Below, one piece after another: positions 31,448 to 40,590 of a stretch of 64,000 nt of DNA (positions are counted from its first letter, which is position 1; every line of letters begins with the position of its first letter). Source of the DNA: Bartonella sp. ML70XJBT.G (GTDB lineage Bacteria > Pseudomonadota > Alphaproteobacteria > Rhizobiales > Rhizobiaceae); contig NZ_JAQITA010000011.1 of assembly GCF_028618575.1 (NCBI RefSeq), forward strand, positions 1 to 64,000, given 5' to 3'. The notes under the pieces are model-generated. The model was not told the origin of the DNA. It did no database searches and saw nothing but the letters and a program-made list of their open reading frames with translations. A program made the translations under genes and the position numbers.

Positions 31448-33046
31448 TTAGCCGGTGAGAGCTAGGGATGAGGAGCGGCTCACTTTAAGGCTGCGCGCCT
31501 GACATTGTGCTTCTCTGGTGAGGCTTACGGTGCTGGCAATTTCTTTTGCTTTGCTTTCCGATATGCCAAGCAGGCAAGCAAGTCTTGTATAATCTTTTTG
31601 CTCTATGGCTTGACGATCTTCTGGTGATAGACGATTGTGTAATTGGCGTGAAAAACCGTGGAGTTGTTGTTGTAGGGCAGGAGAACGAGACAAAGCATTT
31701 TTTTGTTGTTCTACTGGTAAAGCAAAAAGGTCTTGTAGGTCTTTACTTGGTTTTGCAACAGATTGGCTCAAGCGATTTTGTTCTCTTTCATATTGTTCTA
31801 GAATTTCCTCCTTTTTTTGTTGTGCGGCTGTGCCATAATTTTTGAGTGCTTCACTCAGCTGTAAAATATGATTTTCTGCTTGCCTGCGTTTTGGACTTTT
31901 CAGACCACATATTTTGATCCCTGCAAGCTTAGAGACTGATTGCGGTTCTTGAGAAATTTGCTCGGCAAATCCTTGTCCCAAGCTTGGATCAGCAGTGATC
32001 AAATCCATTTGTGATCTGAGGACTTTCTTGTTGCCATAGACGCGCTTTGATAAGCGTTGGATGTCTCTTTGGCTTGCTTCAACGAAGGGATCGCTTGTAA
32101 CTCTTGCGAATACTTCTTCATTGCTGAGAGGTGCTAATGTTTCTTTGGGAATGAGTGTTTCTGTTAAATTTTCTACGTTTGATTTTGCAAAGCAAATGGA
32201 TGCGCCGTTTTGTAATGTCTTTACTTGTTCTGGGGTGAGATCATCTTTGGGCGCGACAACGAAAGCATCATCCACCTCTATGACAAAACCTTCTGCTCCT
32301 GCACCTCTATAGATGCCATTATAGATTTCACCTTCTTTTGCTGCTACAACAAGACGATTGTTGATTTCTCCAAGTCCAGCGTTCCGCATGTTGGAGATGA
32401 ACTCTTTTAAAAGCTGTGCTTTTTTTGGATGGGTCATATCTTCAAAGAGATGATGCATCGGTTCTGGATTACTACGCTGCATGGCTTGAATACTGGCTTG
32501 GGTTAAGCGCTCATGTGTTATCACAGAGAAATCAATGTTATGACCTGCAACTTGTCCAAGTTTTTCCATAAACATTCGTTGTACACGCCCATTGCCTTTT
32601 CTAAAAGGATGGGCGTGGTCGAGAAGCATATAAACGTGAGCCGCATTTGCAGCAAACTCTTGGCGCGATAAGCCTTGTAAATTGTTCTTTGTATGCAGTA
32701 TTTTCTCTAATTGTCTCAATTCTTTTTGAATCTGCGCCCCTACGGCAAAAGGAACTTCATGGCCTTTGGGGCGCATGGCTGGCATACGGGCTGTAGAGCC
32801 ATCTGCAAAGGTAAAAGATTTATCACGTGTCTGGCCTGCCCACTCAAAACTTTTATGGAAAAGGCTCCAGTGAATTGTTTTGAGGTAAGCGGCGTCAAGT
32901 TTTGGAGGAGCTGGTTCATAGCGAAAGTTTTCCGCTTCTTTGGCTGCATCACGGGCAACACGGTCATACAGTTTTTTGGGGTTTTTAATGCCATATTTAT
33001 TTTTTAGGGTTTTGGTGTTTTTATACAGATAATTCTGCTCTAGCAT
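31448..33046 (-). CDS. bepC: BepC, FIC-BID effector with non-canonical FIC motif
   Basis: A 532-residue VirB/VirD4 effector, the same length as B. henselae BepC. An N-terminal FIC domain (about residues 15-215) is followed by a small beta domain, a BID domain at about 307-415 (VYGNKKVLRSQMDLI) and a charged tail. The FIC motif reads HPFRKGNGRVQR from His146, with Lys150 in place of the usual Asp/Glu that coordinates magnesium. This substitution is characteristic of BepC, which acts in host cells by recruiting the RhoA activator GEF-H1 rather than by AMPylation. Start ATG 33046 follows AAGGAGAAAATAG. An antitoxin-like remnant lies directly upstream. Confidence 0.92.
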   Translation of the reverse strand: MLEQNYLYKNTKTLKNKYGIKNPKKLYDRVARDAAKEAENFRYEPAPPKLDAAYLKTIHWSLFHKSFEWAGQTRDKSFTFADGSTARMPAMRPKGHEVPFAVGAQIQKELRQLEKILHTKNNLQGLSRQEFAANAAHVYMLLDHAHPFRKGNGRVQRMFMEKLGQVAGHNIDFSVITHERLTQASIQAMQRSNPEPMHHLFEDMTHPKKAQLLKEFISNMRNAGLGEINNRLVVAAKEGEIYNGIYRGAGAEGFVIEVDDAFVVAPKDDLTPEQVKTLQNGASICFAKSNVENLTETLIPKETLAPLSNEEVFARVTSDPFVEASQRDIQRLSKRVYGNKKVLRSQMDLITADPSLGQGFAEQISQEPQSVSKLAGIKICGLKSPKRRQAENHILQLSEALKNYGTAAQQKKEEILEQYEREQNRLSQSVAKPSKDLQDLFALPVEQQKNALSRSPALQQQLHGFSRQLHNRLSPEDRQAIEQKDYTRLACLLGISESKAKEIASTVSLTREAQCQARSLKVSRSSSLALTG

Positions 33047-33057
33047 CTATTTTCTCC

Positions 33058-33175
33058 TTAGAGGATAGGGGTTGGTGATGAGGGCGTGTTAAACTTTTTA
33101 TGTAAAAAGTTCCCTTTCGCGTATTCTTGTGAAAGATTGGGCAGTTGGCATCATTTCCTGGCCTACAGAAAGGTA
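33058..33175 (-). pseudogene. Remnant of a FIC antitoxin (BiaA-like) gene before bepC
   Basis: On the minus strand, one frame ending at TAA 33058 reads QEYAKGNFLHKKFNT, aligning with EAYAKGNLSREEFNT of the antitoxin-like gene before bepA (37341-37546). A Cys codon at 33148-33150 aligns with the conserved LHC, and stop codons interrupt the segment above it. The inhibitory helix is lost. It occupies the same place relative to the FIC gene as the two other antitoxin genes. Confidence 0.6.
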
Positions 33176-33627
33176 GTGTTTGCTTCCTTTGTCGGGGTGT
33201 TTTTATAATTTTTTCTGTGAGAGGGAGAGAAGAGCTGGTTCGCGTTGTTGTGAATGCAGGTTGCTTTCGTGTATTTGGGGAAATGTTTTTTGAGAGTCTT
33301 TTTCTTTTCTGTTGGTCAGGCTGACAAAGGCAAGTTTGTCGAGGTGTTTTTTTTGCCAAAGCCCCTTGATGGAGCTTTGGAGCATGGGATTGCTGGTCAT
33401 GATTGCTAGCATTGTTTTGGTTTTGCGGGCATTTTTTATAAAAACCAATAGCGTTGGGAAGTACGCGCATAAAAGCCATGTTCAAAGATTTTTCTCCCCC
33501 ATATTTTTCTTGTTGGAGCATGTGAGATTCCTTGTAAATTGGCTTTTTTAAATAAAATAGATGTCTTTATCCTTTGAGAGTGTTGCTCTTGTTTTTATGA
33601 TCATTCCTCATCAAGAGGTATTTTTCA
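33176..33627. other. Intergenic region between virD4 and bepC
   Basis: No gene is supported, although a minus frame at 33021-33521 is open. In B. henselae bepB lies here; a short minus-strand stretch (SNPMLQSSIKGL) resembles the post-BID tail of FIC Beps, so the region could hold bepB debris, but this is weak. Confidence 0.4.
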
Positions 33628-35544
33628 TTATTTCTTTGCTTTTGGAGCAAAACGGTTTTTTTCAGCAGCTGCTAACATTTCTTTTCTTCTAAAATAGATC
33701 GCACGACCACATCGTAAAGGGGGTTGCCCTTGCATGAGAATGATTTGTTCATCTTGACGCATCTCTTGAATAATTTCGTGGGGTAAAATCAGCGCTCTCT
33801 GCTGATAATTAATGTTGTAAGAGCTCTGTCCTAAAGACAAGCCTCTCGATTTGTTTGTTCCTGCAACCTCAACGGTCATTTGACCACAGCGCTCTGAAAT
33901 ATCTTTGGCTGTTTGCAGGTCTTTAATGGCGGCATAACTGACAAAGGAGCAACTTTCAAACCATGAGCGTGCACCTGATTCTCCAAAGTGATTGACCAAC
34001 TGACCGGAGGATTGGTAAAAGAGCATGAGCGAAGTACCATATTTACGACCACGATCGCGTGCCTCTTCTAAAATATTCATATAACCAAGAAGATCGACTT
34101 CGTCTAAGACAAATAAAACACGTTTTTTATAGTTTCCATCAGCTGTAATCATGGCATTTAAAAAAGCACCAATAATGACTCGTCCAATTGCTGGATAACT
34201 GTTCAAAATGCTGGCAGGGAGATTGAGAAAAACGTCTGTATTGCCATTTGTAATATCTGAGGAGGCAAAATCATTGCCACAGACAAGATCAGCATAATTG
34301 GACAAAGAAAGCCATTGGGTGTCTTTTGAAGCTGTTGTGTAGACACCTGAAAAGGTTTGCTCTGCCATTTCCGTGAAAATACCAACCATTTCACGAATAA
34401 AAGGAGAAGGTGTCGTTTCTTGAATCATGCGTAATTGATTGACAATAGCTGTTTCTGATTGAGACAATATCTCACGCAATGTTTTTAAGGTACGCTCATG
34501 GTCCTCATATTCATCAGAAAATATGACATGTGCAAGAAGAGCTGTTAAAAGATTATGCGCTTGTGTCGAGAAATATTCTGCCGAAGAATTATCTGATTTT
34601 TTATCCGAGAGAAGCAATTTGGAAAAACCCACAATATTGGCTTCACGTTGTGGACGTGGGACACTGTCGTCTAAAAGCCAATCAAGGACATTAAAGGTTT
34701 TTGTTAAAATGGAATTGGGATCAAGAACAATAACATTTCTATTGCCCATTTTTTTCCGTGCAAATCTCACCATTGGGGCAACTTCGGTGGAAGGGTCAAG
34801 GCAAACAATAGAGCCTGGATAGGTCAAACAGGTTGGAACCACTGTGCTGGTTGTTTTGTAGCCACCAGAACCAGCAAAAAAAATCATATGGGTTGAACCA
34901 AAATCAAGATTAAAGGTGAGGAGGGGAACTTTTCCACCTTTTCCCCACGTCATCTTATTGCCAGGTGCAAAAGGAATATTACACACACTGTCTTTATCAA
35001 CACGGTATCTCTCTCCAACAACAATTTGGCCGTTGGCAGGAAAAATTTTAGCTGCCTCTGTTAACTTCATCCATGAAGCATCACCGAAAACGCCTTTTTT
35101 GGCACGCTTGACCTTGTTCTTGTATGGAGAGGCTGTAATAAGTTGCACTGATAAAAGGGCGAAGCTGATGATGATACCAAAGACAACCATGGGGTCCATG
35201 AACTTGAGGGCATAACTCCAAGTTATCCCTTGTTGACCAACATAAGGACTTAAGCGTTGTATCTCTCTGCCAATATGATAGAGAGCGGTGATGCAAAAAA
35301 AGACAGTTGAGACAAATGTAATTGCTTTGCGTAGATACAGTTTTTGGGAGAGACTATAAAGCAGCGATATGCTGGTAACCATAACCAGTGTTAATAAAGG
35401 TTCTGAACGAATATACCAATAAAGTTGCGTGCTATCCAGCCCATTTGTGGCAAAAGTCAATAAATGAGGAATAAGGAATATTGTTAAAATCCCTAAAGCA
35501 ATTGGCGCTAAAATAAGCGCCATCTGTGTTTTTGTATATTTCAT
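33628..35544 (-). CDS. virD4: VirD4 type IV coupling protein
   Basis: The ATPase that recognises BID-carrying effectors and hands them to the VirB channel. The 638-residue protein has N-terminal membrane segments (about residues 10-30 and 50-110), a cytoplasmic TraG/VirD4 ATPase domain with Walker A FFAGSGGYKTTS and Walker B VLFVLDEVDLLG, and the conserved LMLFYQSSGQL segment. I place the start at ATG 35544 (MKYTKTQMALILAP); the frame is open to 35682 but the extra residues are not part of the family. It lies between the bepA genes and bepC, as in B. henselae. Confidence 0.95.
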   Translation of the reverse strand: MKYTKTQMALILAPIALGILTIFLIPHLLTFATNGLDSTQLYWYIRSEPLLTLVMVTSISLLYSLSQKLYLRKAITFVSTVFFCITALYHIGREIQRLSPYVGQQGITWSYALKFMDPMVVFGIIISFALLSVQLITASPYKNKVKRAKKGVFGDASWMKLTEAAKIFPANGQIVVGERYRVDKDSVCNIPFAPGNKMTWGKGGKVPLLTFNLDFGSTHMIFFAGSGGYKTTSTVVPTCLTYPGSIVCLDPSTEVAPMVRFARKKMGNRNVIVLDPNSILTKTFNVLDWLLDDSVPRPQREANIVGFSKLLLSDKKSDNSSAEYFSTQAHNLLTALLAHVIFSDEYEDHERTLKTLREILSQSETAIVNQLRMIQETTPSPFIREMVGIFTEMAEQTFSGVYTTASKDTQWLSLSNYADLVCGNDFASSDITNGNTDVFLNLPASILNSYPAIGRVIIGAFLNAMITADGNYKKRVLFVLDEVDLLGYMNILEEARDRGRKYGTSLMLFYQSSGQLVNHFGESGARSWFESCSFVSYAAIKDLQTAKDISERCGQMTVEVAGTNKSRGLSLGQSSYNINYQQRALILPHEIIQEMRQDEQIILMQGQPPLRCGRAIYFRRKEMLAAAEKNRFAPKAKK

Positions 35545-35695
35545 TTGTATCTGACTCTCAGTTTTCTCCAGATCTGGTGTCATCCATATTTTACGGTGAC
35601 AAGGTTCTAAACAGTTTGCCTCTTTCACGCTTTGAGAGAATGTCGAAACATCTCTTGGTATGCTGTTGCAATAAAGCGACAAAACGTCATTGCCT

Positions 35696-37330
35696 TTAGC
35701 TCGCTATAGCCAGTGTTTTTGCACAATAGAGCGTACGTTCTTGGTTGTTCTGGTATGCTTCTTTGCTTTTCTGAACGGTTTGTGTAATTTCTTGTGCTTT
35801 ATTGACAGATGTGCCAAGAGCTTGCGCGAGTGCTTCATGATCACCATTTTTGATTGCTCTATGCTCTTGTGCGGAAAGACGAGCATTGACGCTTTTTGTA
35901 AAATTGCTGAGTTCTTTTTGAAGACTAGGATTGCTCGCTAAAGCCTCTTGCTGTAATTCTTTTGGCAAGGCGAGGACATCTTGCAAGCTTTGACTTGGCT
36001 TCTCTACTGCTGTTGCGCGGCGATTTTGTTCTCTTTGATGCTCTTGTGTGATTTCTTTTTCAGCATGTTGTACCGCATGGGTAAAATTCATAATTGCAGC
36101 ACAGAGTAGCTCAACATGATTTTTAGCATTTGCGCGTGTATGACTTTGTAGACCACATAAACTGAAACCTGCAAGTGGAGCAACAGAATGCGGTACTTGT
36201 TCAATCTGATTGGCGATATGTTGACCACAACTTGGATTTTTAATAATCGCAATCATTTTATCATCACATTTTTTCGAGCTGCCATAAACAGTTTTCGACA
36301 ACTGTTTGAGTTGTTTGCGACTTGTCTGGACACAGGCGTCTTCGGCAATTAATTCCACCATTTCGCTTTTTGTCAGAGGGGCTAATGTTTCTTTAGGGAT
36401 AAGGGTGTTCTCCAGATCTCTGCCTTTGGGAGCGGTAAAGGTAAATTTATCACCAGGTTGTAATGTTTTTAATTGTTCTGGGGTGAGATGCTCTTTATTG
36501 CCGATGATGTAAGCACCTTTTACGTTGAAGGCGAAGCTGTTAAAACCAGCACCTCTATAGGTGCCCGTGTAAGTTTTACCTTCTTTTGCAACCATAACAG
36601 GACGATCACTTACATTGCGTCCAAGAGCTTTCATATTGCCCATAAATTCTTGTAAAAGCCCAATTTTTTCTGGATTGGAGATATCCTCAAACAGATGTTG
36701 CATAGGCTCTAGATCGCCTTTTTCTGCTACTGCAACACTGGCGAGCATCATGCGTTCTTTGGTAACAAGCGAAAAGTCAAGCTGATGTCCTGCTGCAAGA
36801 GAGAGATTTTCAAAAAATACCCGCTGTGTGCGTCCATTGCCTTCTCTGAATGGGTGAATTTGGTTGAGAGCATTAAATAAGTCTATTGCTTCAGTGTTAA
36901 ATTCTTCACGCGTTAAGCCTCGCAAATTATCTTTTTCTGCAAGTGTTTGCTCTAATCTTTGTAAGCCTTCTTGGACTTCATCACCGATTGCAAAAGGATG
37001 TTCCCAGCCCGTTCTTTTCATTTCGGGCATGGCGGCTGTGGTGCCATCTGCAAATGTGAAAGGGATATGGCGGGGATGTCCAGCCCATTCAAAGGTATTG
37101 TGAAATAACTGTTTATGAATATGGCATAGATAGGCGCTATCAAAATATTCTGGGAGGGGTTCTTTCCGCAGATCACCCATTGCTTGTGCCGTATCATGTG
37201 AGCATTTTTCCAGAAAGGATTTTAAGTCTTTTATTCCATATTTATTTTTGAGTGTTGTCGTTTTAGGATAGACATAATGATGAGGTGAAGGGGTGGATAT
37301 ATTTTTTGTTTTTGCTTTGGCTTTTGGCAT
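35696..37330 (-). CDS. bepA: BepA, FIC-BID effector with intact FIC motif
   Basis: A 544-residue effector, the length of B. henselae BepA. The FIC domain (about residues 25-225) has an intact [12 protein letters not shown] from His159, with Glu163 and Arg167, and the target-binding flap FTFADGTTAAMP at about 91-102, so AMP transfer from ATP is expected. A BID domain at about 320-427 (VYGSSKKCDDKMIAI) and a positively charged tail follow. The BID of BepA in B. henselae protects endothelial cells from apoptosis. Start ATG 37330 (MPKAKAKTKN) follows AAGGAAGGAACA. The neighbour at 37595 is a tandem paralogue. The gene ends 150 bases before the virD4 start. Confidence 0.88.
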   Translation of the reverse strand: MPKAKAKTKNISTPSPHHYVYPKTTTLKNKYGIKDLKSFLEKCSHDTAQAMGDLRKEPLPEYFDSAYLCHIHKQLFHNTFEWAGHPRHIPFTFADGTTAAMPEMKRTGWEHPFAIGDEVQEGLQRLEQTLAEKDNLRGLTREEFNTEAIDLFNALNQIHPFREGNGRTQRVFFENLSLAAGHQLDFSLVTKERMMLASVAVAEKGDLEPMQHLFEDISNPEKIGLLQEFMGNMKALGRNVSDRPVMVAKEGKTYTGTYRGAGFNSFAFNVKGAYIIGNKEHLTPEQLKTLQPGDKFTFTAPKGRDLENTLIPKETLAPLTKSEMVELIAEDACVQTSRKQLKQLSKTVYGSSKKCDDKMIAIIKNPSCGQHIANQIEQVPHSVAPLAGFSLCGLQSHTRANAKNHVELLCAAIMNFTHAVQHAEKEITQEHQREQNRRATAVEKPSQSLQDVLALPKELQQEALASNPSLQKELSNFTKSVNARLSAQEHRAIKNGDHEALAQALGTSVNKAQEITQTVQKSKEAYQNNQERTLYCAKTLAIAS

Positions 37331-37340
37331 TGTTCCTTCC

Positions 37341-37546
37341 TTATAATTTAGCATTTTCCATAAGGGTGTTAAATTCCTCTCGTGAAAGATTGCCCTTCGC
37401 ATATGCTTCTAAAATGTTAAGTGTTTTGCAATGAAGCATTATCCTTGCAAATGCATGGGCATTGACAGCGAGGCAAACTGTTCTCTGTATTTTGGCAAGT
37501 CTTCTCGCATCAAAAGAATGGCTTGCTGTGTTTTCGTGTTTTGCAT
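37341..37546 (-). pseudogene. FIC antitoxin (BiaA-like) gene, frameshifted, inhibitory motif lost
   Basis: Reads from ATG 37546 as MQNTKTQQAILLMREDLPKY, then needs a frame change near codon 22 to continue as TVCLAVNAHAFARIMLHCKT and ILEAYAKGNLSREEFNTLME to TAA 37341. The second part aligns with the 39279-39446 gene. The inhibitory motif (S/T)xxxE(G/N) of FIC antitoxins, SHPFEG in the other copy, is AHAFAR here, so serine, glutamate and glycine are all replaced. It lies 10 bases before bepA. Confidence 0.72.
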
Positions 37547-37594
37547 TGGCTCTTCCTTTCGGTTTTTCATTGGGTATGTGGTAAAGTGCTCCTT

Positions 37595-39229
37595 TTAGCT
37601 GGCCATAGCGAGCGCATTGGAGTGATTGAGTCTGCGTGTGTGGACTTGCTGATGTGCTTCTTTGGCTTTTTGAACAGTCTCAGTAATTTCTTGTGCTTTC
37701 TGTTGTGATACACCAATATTTTGCGCAAGGGTTGCATAATCCTTCTGTCTGATTGCCCTACATTCCTCGGCTGAGAGACGATGCTCTAATTGGCACACAA
37801 AAGTGCATAGCTCTTGGCACATCATGGGATTTTGGGATAAGACCTCTTTTTGTGCTTGGGGTGATAAGCAAAAGAGATCTTGCAAGTTTTTACTCGGCTT
37901 CTCTATCGCTTTTGCGCAGCGTTCTTGTTCAAGTTGATAGTTTTTAGTGATGGCATAATGCATATATTCTACAGCATGTCCAAAATTCCTCACAGCATGA
38001 GGGAGCATAGCAAGATGATTTCGCGCGTTTACACGTGTTTGATTTTGCAGACCGCATACACTCAAACCGGCAAGAGGAGAAATAGAGCTGGGAGATTGTT
38101 GGATCTGATCGACAAGCTGTTGAGTTAGGCTTGGATTTTTAAGAATTTCTGCCATCTGTTTATTTAATGCTTGTGATGTTCCATAAATGGTTTTTGATAA
38201 CTGTTGAACTTGAGTTCGCGCTGTGTGGACACGAGCACTTTCTCTCACCCTTTCTTCTTGTTCATGGGCTGTGAGAGGGGCTAATATCTCTTTGGGGATG
38301 AGTATGTTCTCAAAGTCCCTACTGTTTGGGGCGGTAAAGGTAAACTTATCACCGAGTTGTAATGTTTTTACTTGTTCTGGGGTGAGATTATCTTTGTTGC
38401 CAATGATGTAAGTACCATGCGCCTCGAGAAAAAAGTGATTAAAACCAACACCTTTATAGATCCCTGTGTAGGTTTCTCCTGCTTTTGTCGCTATTACGAG
38501 ATGATTATTCACATTGCGCCCAGTCGCTTTCATATTGTCCAAAAATTCTTTTAAAAGAATCGTTTTTTCTGGATTGGAGATATCCTCAAACAGATGTTGC
38601 ATAGGCTCTAGATCACCTCTTTCGGATTCTGAGACATTGGCAAACATTATGCGCTCTCTGGTGGCAAGCGAAAAGTCTAGCTGGTGTCCTGCTGCGCGAG
38701 CAAGCTTTTCCAAAAACAACAGCGCTGCGTGTTCATTGCCATCTATAAATGGGTGTATTTGTTTGAGAGTGGTAAATAATCCCATTGCTTCATTGATAAA
38801 TTCTTTGCGCGTTAAGTCTTGCAAATTGTTTTTTTCGGAAAGCTGTTGATCAAATTTTTGCAAGCTTTCTAGGATGTCTTCATCACGTACAAAAATTCTT
38901 TCTCCTTCCATTCTTTTCATTTCTGGCATGGCGGCAATGCTGTCGTCGGCAAAGGTGAAGGGGGCACTGCGTAGCTTTCCAGCCCATTCAAAAGTATTTT
39001 TAAATAACTGGTGATGAAGATGGCAGAGATACCTGGAATCAAAATATTCTGGGAGGGACTCTTTCCGCAGATCTTTTGTCGCTTTTTCTATATCATACGA
39101 AGATTTTTCTCGAAAAAGTTGTAGATCTGTTTCGCCATATTTATTTTTGAGTATGTTGGTACCAGGATAGAGATAATGATGGGGTGAGGGCTGATCTCTA
39201 TTTTTTGTCTTTGCTTTGGCTTTTGGCAT
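37595..39229 (-). CDS. BepA paralogue with degenerate FIC active site
   Basis: A 544-residue FIC-BID protein, equal in length to the intact BepA at 35696 and alignable end to end, so the two arose by tandem duplication. The FIC motif from His159 reads HPFIDGNEHAAL instead of HPFxEGNGRTxR: the second glycine is Glu166, the ATP-phosphate-binding Arg is His167, and the last Arg is Leu170. The flap reads FTFADDSIAAMP, with Asp for Gly. The catalytic His and the acidic Asp163 remain, but AMPylation by the usual mechanism is unlikely. The BID domain (IYGTSQALNKQMAEIL, about 320-427) and charged tail are intact, so delivery into host cells should persist. An antitoxin gene lies 50 bases upstream. 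Confidence 0.87.
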   Translation of the reverse strand: MPKAKAKTKNRDQPSPHHYLYPGTNILKNKYGETDLQLFREKSSYDIEKATKDLRKESLPEYFDSRYLCHLHHQLFKNTFEWAGKLRSAPFTFADDSIAAMPEMKRMEGERIFVRDEDILESLQKFDQQLSEKNNLQDLTRKEFINEAMGLFTTLKQIHPFIDGNEHAALLFLEKLARAAGHQLDFSLATRERIMFANVSESERGDLEPMQHLFEDISNPEKTILLKEFLDNMKATGRNVNNHLVIATKAGETYTGIYKGVGFNHFFLEAHGTYIIGNKDNLTPEQVKTLQLGDKFTFTAPNSRDFENILIPKEILAPLTAHEQEERVRESARVHTARTQVQQLSKTIYGTSQALNKQMAEILKNPSLTQQLVDQIQQSPSSISPLAGLSVCGLQNQTRVNARNHLAMLPHAVRNFGHAVEYMHYAITKNYQLEQERCAKAIEKPSKNLQDLFCLSPQAQKEVLSQNPMMCQELCTFVCQLEHRLSAEECRAIRQKDYATLAQNIGVSQQKAQEITETVQKAKEAHQQVHTRRLNHSNALAMAS

Positions 39230-39278
39230 CGTTTCTTCCTTAGAATATAGCGTTGTCCATAAGGGTGTAAAATTTCTC

Positions 39279-39446
39279 TCATGAAATATTTCCCCTCACA
39301 TATGCTTCTAAAATTGTAAGTGTTTCGCAATGAAGTGTTATTCCTTCAAAGGGGTGGCTGTTGACGGCTGCATCAACTGCTTCACGGCGCTTTTTCAGTT
39401 CTTCTGGAGTCATTGATAAAGGATTTCTTAGCGCCTTCATTGGCAT
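39279..39446 (-). CDS. biaA: FIC antitoxin-like small protein (BiaA/VbhA type)
   Basis: A 55-residue protein from ATG 39446, behind GGAAAGGAAGAATAA. It contains the class I FIC antitoxin motif as SHPFEG at about residues 30-35 ((S/T)xxxE(G/N)); the Glu of this motif blocks ATP positioning in FIC enzymes. The downstream helix ILEAYVRGNIS ends at a TGA where the related frame at 37341 reads CGA and goes on for 13 more codons, so this copy has lost its last turns. It sits between virB11 and the degenerate BepA paralogue. BiaA proteins are known as antitoxin partners of some Beps; the assignment rests on motif and position. Confidence 0.75.
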   Translation of the reverse strand: MPMKALRNPLSMTPEELKKRREAVDAAVNSHPFEGITLHCETLTILEAYVRGNIS

Positions 39447-39512
39447 TTATTCTTCCTTTCCACTTTTTCAAGAATTGCCTTAAAAAAAACTTTTTTAGAA
39501 GGCATGGCTTTT

Positions 39513-40589
39513 TTAGTTTCCCCCAAAGATGTTTCGTTGTTTAAACGGATCATAATAGATTTCCGTCACCTTAAATTTTCCTTCAATCCGTTTGCATTGA
39601 ATGATGATGTCAATCATTGAAATTAGCAGACCACGGATATCATCACGCTCTAAATCACTTCCTCCCTCACTTTCTTTGACCAAGAGGGTCATTTGTTCAA
39701 AGGCAGCAAGTGCTGTTGAGGCATGAACCGTCGTGATCGAGCCAGGGTGACCTGAATTGACATTGCGGATATAATAAAAGGCTGTACCATCTCGAAGTTC
39801 TTGTAAAAGAATGCGATCAGGACGCATGCGTAATGCAGATTCAAGCAGCTCTTTTGGACCAACAGAGGATAAACCTTGACCATCTTTTGAATAGATCATA
39901 GAAACATGATTTTGTTGAGGCACAACCAATTCTTGTGTGTCTTCAATGGTAATAATACGCTCATCATCAGGAATTTTAGCAATTAATGCTTTGGACAAGG
40001 TTGTCTTTCCCGAGCCGGTTTTACCAGCAATCAGAATATTTTTTTGGCACGCTACAGCCTGATTTAAAAAGGAGACAAAGTCCTTGTTACAGTAAGCGTC
40101 TACTAAGCCATGCTCAACGCTTTTAAGTTCGTTAAAACGTGAGCGATAATCCCTTAAGGGCGTAAATGATATTTGCTCACACAGCGAAAAGAGACCATTT
40201 TTAGCAAGATCTTCAAGAGAAAAATTTCGTGATGAAGGTTTGCGAATTGTCATACTGATGGTGTCTTTTTCGACCGCTGGAGGAATGACAATTTGAATAC
40301 GCTCATTACCAGGGAGGGTCGCAGATAAGACGGGATTCTTATCCGATATATTTTGCTTCGAATAGGACGCGACAACTTTAGCTATCCCCATAAGCTCATG
40401 AAACGAGAGAGCAGGAACTTCTACGGTTTTCCAGCCTTCAATTCCTTCCGTCATCACTTGATAGGGACGATTGATGACAATTTCAAAAAGGCTCTCATCT
40501 TGCAAAAAAGCATTGATGGGTTCAAGTTTTGTTAAAACAATGGCAATGGTTTCATTGTTTGAATGGTGTAAGTCTTGGTTCATGTTCAA
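39513..40589 (-). CDS. virB11: VirB11 T4SS ATPase
   Basis: A hexameric traffic ATPase at the cytoplasmic base of the VirB channel. The 358-residue protein shows Walker A AGKTGSGKTTLSKA, the Asp box IITIEDTQELV, Walker B MRPDRILLQELRDG and the His box GHPGSITTVHAS. It is the last gene of the virB2-virB11 operon, one base after virB10. The other VirB11 in this window (56811) is very similar. Confidence 0.96.
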   Translation of the reverse strand: MNMNQDLHHSNNETIAIVLTKLEPINAFLQDESLFEIVINRPYQVMTEGIEGWKTVEVPALSFHELMGIAKVVASYSKQNISDKNPVLSATLPGNERIQIVIPPAVEKDTISMTIRKPSSRNFSLEDLAKNGLFSLCEQISFTPLRDYRSRFNELKSVEHGLVDAYCNKDFVSFLNQAVACQKNILIAGKTGSGKTTLSKALIAKIPDDERIITIEDTQELVVPQQNHVSMIYSKDGQGLSSVGPKELLESALRMRPDRILLQELRDGTAFYYIRNVNSGHPGSITTVHASTALAAFEQMTLLVKESEGGSDLERDDIRGLLISMIDIIIQCKRIEGKFKVTEIYYDPFKQRNIFGGN

Positions 40590-40590
40590 A

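Noticed and set aside
33176-33480. Possible bepB remnant
   Set aside because: Only a short segment resembles the post-BID tail of FIC Beps; too weak to call as a feature.
33021-33521. 166-codon minus frame overlapping the bepC start
   Set aside because: Low-complexity composition, runs into bepC in another frame, and hides the antitoxin remnant that reads in a different frame.
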